Positions 1-6,300 of a DNA stretch of 6,361 bases are shown in pieces (position 1 is the stretch's first letter; the number at the start of each line of letters is the position of its first letter). This stretch comes from Bacteroidia bacterium (GTDB taxonomy: Bacteria > Bacteroidota > Bacteroidia > Bacteroidales > Azobacteroidaceae): NCBI GenBank assembly GCA_025996695.1, contig BNTP01000123.1:1-6361 (forward strand). The letters are read 5' to 3'. The notes under the pieces were generated by a model that was given only the letters and a program-made list of their open reading frames with translations, made no database searches and was not told the origin of the DNA. A program made the translations under genes and the position numbers.

Positions 1-43
1 TAAATACTTGTTTGGTTTGAATAGAGGCTGTACTTTTGTTCTC

Positions 44-65
44 GAAATGAAATCAGCTTCATTTC
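44..65. repeat. Small inverted repeat upstream of the terminator
   Basis: GAAATGAA (44-51) and TTCATTTC (58-65) are perfect reverse complements separated by six bases, forming an 8-bp A/T-rich stem. It lies ten bases before the strong terminator hairpin, so it probably belongs to the 3' untranslated region of an upstream gene outside the window. No T-run follows it, so it is not a terminator by itself. Its function is unknown. Confidence 0.4.
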
Positions 66-75
66 ACGAAAATAA

Positions 76-110
76 AAAAACGAGGATTCTTAACAGGAAT
101 CCTCGTTTTT
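76..110. terminator. Bidirectional intrinsic terminator
   Basis: CGAGGATTC (81-89) pairs perfectly with GAATCCTCG (97-105) around a 7-nt loop. The stem is flanked by A-runs on the left (74-80) and a T-run on the right (106-110), which extend it to 14 bp. This is a textbook Rho-independent terminator, and the symmetrical A/T tracts let it work on either strand. On the + strand it would end transcription of a gene lying before the window and insulate the peptidase gene's promoter at 194. Confidence 0.85.
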
Positions 111-148
111 GGGTAAAAATGGGGGCGGAAAATTCGGGGGTTGAGGGG
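111..148 (+). other. G-run cluster, possible G-quadruplex
   Basis: Four runs of three or more G on the + strand (111-113, 121-125, 136-140, 145-148) are separated by 7, 10 and 4 bases. This stands out in an otherwise A/T-rich intergenic stretch. The middle loop is longer than the classical limit of seven, so folding is uncertain. The cluster lies between the terminator and the peptidase promoter and carries no credible reading frame. Confidence 0.35.
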
Positions 149-193
149 ATTTTCTATTGCATTTCAAAATGCGATGGAAATTTTCTGAAAAAG

Positions 194-225
194 TTTGCAC
201 TGGTATTAAAAATGTTGTATCTTTG
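194..225 (+). promoter_or_regulatory. Bacteroidota-type promoter of the M13 peptidase gene
   Basis: TTTG (194-197) stands 20 nt before TATCTTTG (218-225), a full match to the Bacteroidota housekeeping sigma consensus TTTG-N19/20-TAnnTTTG. Transcription should begin a few bases after 225, giving a leader of about 40 nt before the ATG at 274. An imperfect dyad, TTTGCAC (194-200) and GTGCAAA (235-241), brackets the element; whether it binds a regulator is unknown. Confidence 0.8.
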
Positions 226-273
226 CAGCGCAATGTGCAAAACAAATTAAAAATAACAAAATACATAATTTCA

Positions 274-2307
274 ATGAAAAAAAACATTATTTATCTAACT
301 CTCATCACTTTTATGATGGTTACAGCTTGTAATAAAAGCAGCGTCCAAACGGACGGCATTGATGTGTCTAATTTGGACACGACAGCAATTCCCGGCAACG
401 ATTTCTACCAGTACGCATGCGGTGGCTGGATGGCTTCTCACCCGTTGTTGCCGGAATATGCACGTTATGGTACTTTCGACGCTTTGGGCGAAAAAAGTAA
501 GGAACAAGTGCGCGAACTCATCGACGAGATTGCCAAGAAAAACAATGCCAAAGGGAGTGTCGCACAAAAAATCGGAGACCTCTACTCGTTGTCAATGGAC
601 AGCGTGCGTCGCAATAAAGAAGGCAACGCGCCCCTCCTGCCTTATTTGGCGAAAGTAAACGACTTGACAGACAAAAAAGACCTCGCGGCTATCTTGGCGT
701 GGATGTCTCACAACGGCTATGCTGCATTTTTCTATGAAGGTGTGGGTGCTGACGACAAAAATAGCTCCATGAACATCTATCACCTCGTTCAAGGTGGTTT
801 GTCGCTGGGCGATCGCGATTATTATTTGCAGAAAGATGCTCGGATGCAGGAAATTCGCACCAAGTATGTTGCTGCCATCGAAAAATTGTTTGGCTTGTCG
901 GGCTACACTCCCGAAGAGGGCAAAAAAGCATCGGTTGCTGTTTTGAAAATCGAAACACAATTGGCAACGGCTGCTTTTCCTCGTGAAAAACGCCGCGATC
1001 CGGAGGCTAATTATCACAAAATCAGCACAGAAGAATTGGCTAAAATCGCACCTGCATTGGATTGGACAACTTATTTCAAAGGTATTGGCATCCCCGAAAT
1101 CAAAGAATTGAATTTGGGACAAATCGAACCATTGGCAGAAGTAAATAAAATTATCCAAACAACTGATTTGCAGGATATTAAATACTATTTGTTGTGGAAA
1201 GTTATTTCAGGATCGGCAAGCACTTTGGACAATGAATTTGCAGAAGCCAGCTTCGACTTTTTCGGACGCACCTTGACCGGCAGAGAACAACAACCCGAAC
1301 GCTGGAAACGTGCCGTCAATGCCATCAATGGCACTTTGGGCGAAGCGGTAGGGCAGCTCTATGTTGAAAAATATTTCTCCCCTGCAGCTAAAGAAAAAAT
1401 GCTGACCTTAGTGAAAAATTTGCAAACGGCATTGGGCGAACGTATCCAAAACTTGGAATGGATGAGCGACGTGACCAAAGCGAAAGCACAGGAAAAGTTG
1501 TCGTCATTCCTCGTGAAAGTTGGTTATCCCGACAAATGGCGCGACTATTCAGCACTCACAATCGACAAATCGAAGTCATATTTGGAAAATCTCATCGCAT
1601 CGGATAATTTTGCATCAGACTACGAAATCAGCAAGTGGAACAAACCGGTCGACAAAGACGAATGGTATATGACTCCGCAAACGGTCAACGCTTATTATGA
1701 CCCCAGTACCAATTCCATCAACTTCCCCGCAGCAATTTTGCAACCGCCATTTTTCAACGTAGACGCAGACGATGCAGTCAATTATGGTGCAATTGGCGTG
1801 GTAATTGGTCACGAAATGAGCCACGGATTTGACGATCAAGGTCGCCAATTTGACAAAGACGGCAACCTTAAAGATTGGTGGACGCCGGAAGACACAGAAA
1901 AGTTCAAAGAACGCGCGCAAGTGTTGGTGGATGTGTTCGACAATATCATCGTTATAGATAGCCTGCACGCTAATGGGCGCTACACATTGGGCGAAAACAT
2001 CGGCGACCAAGGAGGTCTTCAAATAGCTTGGCAAGCTTATCAAAACACTTTGAAAGGCAAAACGGCCCCCGCTCCCATTGACGGCTTCACCGATGCACAA
2101 CGCTTTTTCCTCGCTTACTCAACTGTTTGGGCAGCCAACATCCGTCCGGAAGCGATCCTTGAACGCACAAAAACCGACCCGCACGCACTGGGGCGTTGGC
2201 GTGTGAACGGTGCTTTGCCGCAAATTGATGCGTGGTATGAAGCGTGGAACGTGACTCCGGAAAATACAATGTATGTTCCAAAAGAAAAACGCGTAGCTAT
2301 TTGGTGA
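274..2307 (+). CDS. pepO: M13-family zinc metallopeptidase lipoprotein (PepO/neprilysin-like)
   Basis: This 677-residue endopeptidase of the neprilysin/PepO family probably cleaves oligopeptides before hydrophobic residues outside the inner membrane. Residues 1-19 form a lipoprotein signal peptide: MKKN, a hydrophobic stretch, then lipobox VTAC with lipidated Cys19. The M13 N-terminal domain runs from about 36 (GNDFYQYACGGW, 41-52) to about 420. The catalytic domain (about 471-674) shows the substrate-binding NAYY (472-475), zinc motif HEMSH (513-517) and GENIGD (573-578), with third ligand Glu574 and Asp578. His637 and Arg643 have the same spacing as neprilysin His711 and Arg717. All expected catalytic residues are present and the length is typical. 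The only cysteines are 19 and 49, so the disulfides of the animal enzymes are absent. The start at 274 is chosen because it begins the signal peptide; the in-frame ATG at 157 lies upstream of the promoter. Family assignment is firm; the symbol pepO rests on family resemblance, and the substrate is unknown. Confidence 0.93.
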   Translation: MKKNIIYLTLITFMMVTACNKSSVQTDGIDVSNLDTTAIPGNDFYQYACGGWMASHPLLPEYARYGTFDALGEKSKEQVRELIDEIAKKNNAKGSVAQKIGDLYSLSMDSVRRNKEGNAPLLPYLAKVNDLTDKKDLAAILAWMSHNGYAAFFYEGVGADDKNSSMNIYHLVQGGLSLGDRDYYLQKDARMQEIRTKYVAAIEKLFGLSGYTPEEGKKASVAVLKIETQLATAAFPREKRRDPEANYHKISTEELAKIAPALDWTTYFKGIGIPEIKELNLGQIEPLAEVNKIIQTTDLQDIKYYLLWKVISGSASTLDNEFAEASFDFFGRTLTGREQQPERWKRAVNAINGTLGEAVGQLYVEKYFSPAAKEKMLTLVKNLQTALGERIQNLEWMSDVTKAKAQEKLSSFLVKVGYPDKWRDYSALTIDKSKSYLENLIASDNFASDYEISKWNKPVDKDEWYMTPQTVNAYYDPSTNSINFPAAILQPPFFNVDADDAVNYGAIGVVIGHEMSHGFDDQGRQFDKDGNLKDWWTPEDTEKFKERAQVLVDVFDNIIVIDSLHANGRYTLGENIGDQGGLQIAWQAYQNTLKGKTAPAPIDGFTDAQRFFLAYSTVWAANIRPEAILERTKTDPHALGRWRVNGALPQIDAWYEAWNVTPENTMYVPKEKRVAIW

Positions 2308-2317
2308 AAAAGTTGCT

Positions 2318-2353
2318 TTACAATTTGGTAATTCAAAAAAAAATTGTAATTTT
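2318..2353 (+). terminator. Weak A/T-rich hairpin, possible peptidase gene terminator
   Basis: TTACAATTT (2318-2326) is perfectly complementary to AAATTGTAA (2341-2349) across a 14-nt loop and is followed by TTTT (2350-2353). It lies 10 nt after the peptidase stop codon, where a terminator is expected. The stem has only one G-C pair, so it would be weak. It overlaps the tRNA promoter almost exactly, and the complementarity may only reflect the promoter elements' own base content. Confidence 0.3.
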
Positions 2354-2354
2354 G
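2324..2354 (+). promoter_or_regulatory. Bacteroidota-type promoter of tRNA-Gln
   Basis: TTTG (2324-2327) is followed after 19 nt by TAATTTTG (2347-2354), matching the TTTG / TAnnTTTG consensus at correct spacing. Transcription would begin near 2360, about 40 nt before the mature tRNA 5' end, leaving an A/T-rich leader to be removed by RNase P. Confidence 0.75.
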
Positions 2355-2368
2355 CAGCCGAAATTTTT

Positions 2369-2396
2369 TAATTCTTAATTTTTAATTTTTAATTTT
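2369..2396 (+). repeat. Four 7-bp tandem repeats in the tRNA leader
   Basis: TAATTCT is followed by three exact copies of TAATTTT, giving four 7-base units in 28 bp. The array sits between the tRNA promoter and the tRNA 5' end, so it would be transcribed in the precursor leader. Similar low-complexity A/T repeats are common in Bacteroidota intergenic DNA. The copy number may vary between strains through replication slippage. Confidence 0.6.
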
Positions 2397-2401
2397 CGGA
2401 T

Positions 2402-2472
2402 TGTCTTGTGGTGTAATGGTAGCACATCAGATTCTGGTTCTGCCTGTGAGGGTTCGAGTCCTTCCAAGACAA
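2402..2472 (+). tRNA. tRNA-Gln (anticodon CTG)
   Basis: A complete 71-nt cloverleaf decodes CAG as glutamine. The acceptor stem TGTCTTG (2402-2408) pairs fully with CAAGACA (2465-2471), and the discriminator is A2472. The D stem is GTGT/GCAC with a 7-nt loop containing GG. The anticodon stem is 2427-2431 with 2439-2443, and the loop 2432-2438 has CTG at 2434-2436 between T33 and G37. The variable loop is 4 nt; the T arm has loop TTCGAGT (2453-2459). CCA is not encoded (CG follows) and must be added by the tRNA nucleotidyltransferase. The outermost anticodon-stem pair is a T-C mismatch (2427/2443); otherwise the structure is sound. It has its own promoter and a hairpin terminator downstream. 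Confidence 0.96.
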
Positions 2473-2474
2473 CG

Positions 2475-2486
2475 ATTAACGTTAAT
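2475..2486. repeat. 12-bp perfect palindrome after the tRNA
   Basis: ATTAACGTTAAT is its own reverse complement. It begins three bases after the tRNA discriminator base and touches the base of the following hairpin. A DNA-binding dimer site is possible, but so is chance in A/T-rich sequence. Confidence 0.45.
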
Positions 2487-2527
2487 AAGGGACTAAAACG
2501 GGTATTTTATCCGTATTTTAGTCCCTT
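2487..2527. terminator. Long hairpin, terminator of the tRNA-Gln transcript
   Basis: AAGGGACTAAAA (2487-2498) pairs perfectly with TTTTAGTCCCTT (2516-2527). Inside it, CGGGTA (2499-2504) pairs with TATCCG (2508-2513) through one G-U pair, around a 3-nt loop and with a 2-nt bulge (2514-2515). That gives about 18 bp of helix. It begins 15 nt after the tRNA, where transcription should stop. The run after the stem (GTTACAC) is not T-rich, so termination efficiency or an alternative role in 3' processing is open. Confidence 0.7.
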
Positions 2528-2575
2528 GTTACACAAAATAATTCAAAATTCTACTGTTATGTTAATCAACAAATA

Positions 2576-2592
2576 TTGAGATTTTATCTCAA
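2576..2592. repeat. Small inverted repeat upstream of the rsmG promoter
   Basis: TTGAGAT (2576-2582) and ATCTCAA (2586-2592) form a perfect 7-bp dyad with a 3-nt centre. It ends 23 bp before the TTTG element of the rsmG promoter, a position compatible with an upstream regulatory site. No known operator is recognised, and no T-run supports termination. Confidence 0.35.
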
Positions 2593-2615
2593 CAAAAATA
2601 AATCAGGGGGCAAGA

Positions 2616-2647
2616 TTTGCAAATGTAAAAAATAGGGTGTATATTTG
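2616..2647 (+). promoter_or_regulatory. Bacteroidota-type promoter of rsmG (and probably putA)
   Basis: TTTG (2616-2619) lies 20 nt before TATATTTG (2640-2647), a full match to the phylum consensus. The -7 element ends 9 bp before the first ATG (2657) and 12 bp before the preferred ATG (2660), so the mRNA would have almost no leader. This rules out the in-frame TTG at 2645, which falls within the promoter element itself. Confidence 0.75.
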
Positions 2648-2659
2648 TGGCTGCTTATG

Positions 2660-3283
2660 ATGAACATTATTGACAAGTATTTTTCGGACTTGACGGCGGA
2701 GCAAAAAACACAATTTGCTGCACTGGAAGACTTATATGCCGATTGGAACGCCAAAATCAACTTGATTTCGCGCAAGGATATTGCCCATTTGTACGAAAAA
2801 CACATTCTTCACTCGCTGGGAATCGCGCAGGTCATTCGATTTACTGCCGGTTCAAAAGTGTTGGATGTGGGCACAGGGGGCGGATTTCCGGGCATTCCGT
2901 TGGCAATTTTATTTCCGGAAGCACAGTTTGTGCTGTTGGATAGCATTGGAAAAAAAGTGAAAGTGGCAGAAAACGTGGCTCAAAGCATCGGACTAAAAAA
3001 TGTTGAATGTCGGCACGCCCGCGTAGAGGAAGAAATGCGTAAATTTGATTTTGTGGTCAGTCGCGCCGTGATGCCGTTGCCTGATTTGGCAAAAATTACG
3101 AAGAAAAATATCGACAAAAAACAACGTAACGCCTTGCCTAATGGCATTTTATGCCTGAAAGGTGGCGATTTGAAGGCAGAATTAGCTCCTTTCAAAAACC
3201 AAGTTGTAGAATATGCTTTAAGCGATTATTTTGAAGAAGAGTTTTTTGAAACAAAAAAAGTTATCTATTTACTTATTTACTAA
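2660..3283 (+). CDS. rsmG: 16S rRNA (guanine-N7)-methyltransferase RsmG
   Basis: RsmG (GidB) is a cytoplasmic SAM-dependent enzyme that adds the N7 methyl group to the guanine equivalent to E. coli G527 in the 530 loop of 16S rRNA. The 207 residues match the family's usual length of about 200-215. The N-terminal part carries the family signature WNAKINLISRKD (29-40) and a HILHSL segment (48-53). The SAM-binding motif I is VLDVGTGGGFPG (67-78), followed by LLDS (92-95) at the end of the second strand, SRA (134-136) and the late KGG (167-169). ATG codons at 2657 and 2660 are both possible. I chose 2660 because the resulting N-terminus (MNIIDKYF) places KYF where Bacteroidales homologues usually have it; 2657 would add one residue. 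Loss of RsmG causes low-level streptomycin resistance in other bacteria. putA follows 17 nt downstream on the same strand. Confidence 0.95.
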   Translation: MNIIDKYFSDLTAEQKTQFAALEDLYADWNAKINLISRKDIAHLYEKHILHSLGIAQVIRFTAGSKVLDVGTGGGFPGIPLAILFPEAQFVLLDSIGKKVKVAENVAQSIGLKNVECRHARVEEEMRKFDFVVSRAVMPLPDLAKITKKNIDKKQRNALPNGILCLKGGDLKAELAPFKNQVVEYALSDYFEEEFFETKKVIYLLIY

Positions 3284-3300
3284 TATTGAAAAACATACGT

Positions 3301-6300
3301 ATGGAAGCAACAGTCTCAACCACTGAAGTCATTGATTGGGCGAAACAGTTCCTCGCTAAGGCGGATCAGGAACTCACGCCGGAGGAGTTGAAAGAACAGA
3401 AAAAATTCGCCTCCTTAGTTCAAACCCCCGAGTATAAAACATTCCTTTCGCGAATGTTAGACGAGTCGTCCCAAATCAGGGATAATGGAAAGCTCAACAA
3501 GCGCGTCCGACAGCTCATACAGGAATATGGCATTCCGGATTTCTTTACGCCTTTCGACCAAATACTCATTCGGGCGTATATGATGGGCGGGTTTCTTTTT
3601 CCGGCCATTGCGATGCCGATTTTCAAATCGAAACTGCGCAAGGAAACGAACAAAATTATCATTTCCGAAGAACGCCCGAAGCTGACCAAGCACCTCGCAG
3701 GCCGGTGGCAAAGTCAAATTGGCCAAAACGTGAATCTGCTCGGCGAAGTCGTTTTGGGCGACAAAGAGGCCGAACACCGTTATCTGCACTATTTGGAAGC
3801 CCTGAAAGAGCCGGACATCAATTATATTTCTATCAAACTGTCCGGAATTTATGCCCAGATTCACGCTTTGAGCTACGAACAAAACAAGAAAGAACTCTGC
3901 GACCTTGTGGCGAGCGTCTATCGGGAAGCGATTGCCAATCCTTATATTGATGCGAGCGGCAAGTCTGCGCCTAAGTTTGTCAATTTGGACATGGAAGAAT
4001 ATAAAGATTCCGAACTGACGCTCGAAGTGTTTATTGAAGTGTTGAGCCGTCCCGAATTTAAAAATTACAAAGCGGGAATTGTGGTGCAGGCCTATTTGCC
4101 GGATGCAAGCAGTTTCCAAGATCGTTTGCTGGCTTTCGCTAAAAAGCGCGTAGCAGAAGGCGGATCGCCGATTAAAATGCGTTTAGTGAAAGGCGCGAAT
4201 TTGCAAATGGAAAGCATCGTGTCGTCCATGAAAGGCTGGCCGAATCCCGTGCAACGCAGCAAAGTGGAGGTAGACGCCAACTATATGCACATTCTGGACA
4301 AAGCTCTTTTGCCGGGAAACGCGAAAATAGTAAACATAGGTGTCGCCTCACATAACTATTTCACGATTGCCTACGCCCATCTTTTGGCAGAAAAAAATCA
4401 CGTGACCGAATACGTGACGTTCGAGATGCTCGAAGGCATGGCCAACAACCTGCCGCGTGTGATGCGCAAATTGGAAAAGCAAATCATTCTTTACACGCCG
4501 GTGGTGAAATCCAATCATTTCCTCAACGCGATTTCTTATCTGGTGCGCCGCTTGGACGAAAACACCGGCAAAGAAAATTTCTTGAGCTATACTTTTAATC
4601 TGAAATTGGACAGTCCGCAATGGAATTTTCTGGCAAAACAATTCCTCGAAGCCTACCAACTGAAAGACACCGTGAACACAACTCCTTATCGCACGCAAGA
4701 CCGGACAAAAAAACCGGTTGCACAAGACGCTGATACGAAAGTGTTTGTGAATGAGCCGGATACGGATTTAGACTTAGCGCCAAATCGTCAATGGGCATTG
4801 GATGTGTTAAAAAAATGGGAAGCAACTGCGATTGACCGCGATGCGCATAAAGCATCGCCCGAACAAGTGAAGGAAGCGATCGAAACGGCCGAAAAAGATG
4901 CATCGGGATGGCGCAAGACCACCGTTGAGGAACGCAAAAAACTGTTGTTTCAAGTGGCCGAAAACCTCAGTGCAAAACGGGGCGATTTGATTGGCTGCAT
5001 GGCAGCTACCACCGGCAAAACGTTTACCGAAGGCGATGTGGAAGTGTCCGAGGCCATCGACTTCGCGCGTTTCTATCCGATTTCCATGCAAGAAATTGAT
5101 GCATTAGATACGGTTACGCATGCTCCGAAAGGCATTGTGCTGGTCATTCCGCCTTGGAACTTCCCGTTGGCAATTCCTGTGGGCGGCGTAGTGGCTGCGT
5201 TGGCCGGTGGCAACACGGTCATTTTGAAACCCGCCACGGTGGCATTGCCAATCGCTTGGGAATTTGTGCAATGTTTCTGGGATGCAGGCATCCCCAAAGA
5301 TGCGTTGCAATTGGTATGTCCGGCCGACCGCGTTGCATTGCATGAATTGACCGCACACCCTGCCATCAAACATATTATCCTCACAGGTGGCACAGACACG
5401 GCTTTCCGGTTGTTGGAAAACAGTCCGCGCACGCCGCTCTCGGCAGAAACCGGCGGAAAAAATGCGATTATCGTCACGGCAAATGCCGACCAAGACCACG
5501 CGATATTAAATATTGTGTCGTCGGCATTCAGCAATGCCGGACAAAAATGTTCCGCTTGTTCGCTGTTGCTGCTGGATAAAAAAGCATTCAACGACGAAAC
5601 ATTCAAGACAAAACTCAAAGATGCCGTGCAAAGTATGCGCACAGGCAGTCCTTGGGACACAATGAATGTGGTGGGCCCGATGATTGACAATAAAAATGAG
5701 AAATTGCACCACGCGATTGAACATTTGGAGCCGGGCGAAGAATGGTTGGTGGCTCCCGAATTTGTCGATAAAGAGCGATACATCCTCAAGCCAACAGTGA
5801 AATGGGGCGTGAAACCGGGTAGCTATACCTTTACAAATGAGTTGTTTGCGCCGCTTTTGTCGGTCGTGTGCATCGACGATTTGGAACAGGGAATCGAATA
5901 TGCCAACTCATCCGATTACGGTCTGACTGCTGGTTTGCAGAGTTTGAACGAAGCCGAACAAACGCTTTGGAAAAACAGCATCGAAGCCGGAAACCTGTAT
6001 ATCAATCGCGGCATCACGGGCGCCATCGTGCGTCGTCAGCCTTTTGGTGGCATGAAACGCTCCGCTTTTGGTGGAGGCATCAAAGCCGGAGGTCCGAATT
6101 ATGTAACTTGTTTCATCGAATTTACAGAAAAAGGGAGCAATGATCGCGTGCAAGCAGCTACAAAAAGCTATCAAGCCGCTTGGAAAAACATTTTCTCCAA
6201 AGAAGAAGATGTCAGCAACATCTATGGCGAAGAAAATATTTTCCGCTATTTGCCTTTGCACAGCATGGTTTTACGCGTGCAAAACAGCGATTCTTTGGAA

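Noticed and set aside
8..250. 80-codon open frame on the plus strand in the first intergenic region
   Set aside because: It runs straight through the strong terminator and the peptidase promoter and resembles no protein family.
157..273. N-terminal extension of the peptidase frame by 39 codons, starting at the ATG at 157
   Set aside because: The promoter at 194-225 lies inside the extension, and the ATG at 274 begins a proper lipoprotein signal peptide that the extension would bury.
592..1158. 188-codon open frame on the minus strand, antisense to the peptidase
   Set aside because: It is rich in Phe, Cys and Gln, as expected from antisense reading of the peptidase domain; no supporting start region or domain.
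2402..2527. tRNA-Gln 3' end as an integration site of a mobile element
   Set aside because: No integrase, no second copy of the tRNA 3' end, and no change in composition or gene content around it within the window.
2645..2659. TTG start for rsmG giving 212 residues
   Set aside because: The TTG overlaps the -7 promoter element, and the extra residues (WLLM) do not fit the family N-terminus.
3245..3288. Possible separate putA promoter (TAATATTG at 3281-3288)
   Set aside because: The -7-like element has a mismatch, and no TTTG stands 19-20 nt upstream; the TTTG at 3245-3248 is 32 nt away.
3457..4119. 220-codon open frame on the minus strand, antisense to putA
   Set aside because: It overlaps a fully conserved proline dehydrogenase coding region, has low-complexity composition with no recognisable motif, and no promoter; it is a shadow frame.
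5073..5789. 238-codon open frame on the minus strand, antisense to putA
   Set aside because: It is rich in Ser, Ala and Cys and mirrors the aldehyde dehydrogenase codons, with no known domain; a shadow frame.
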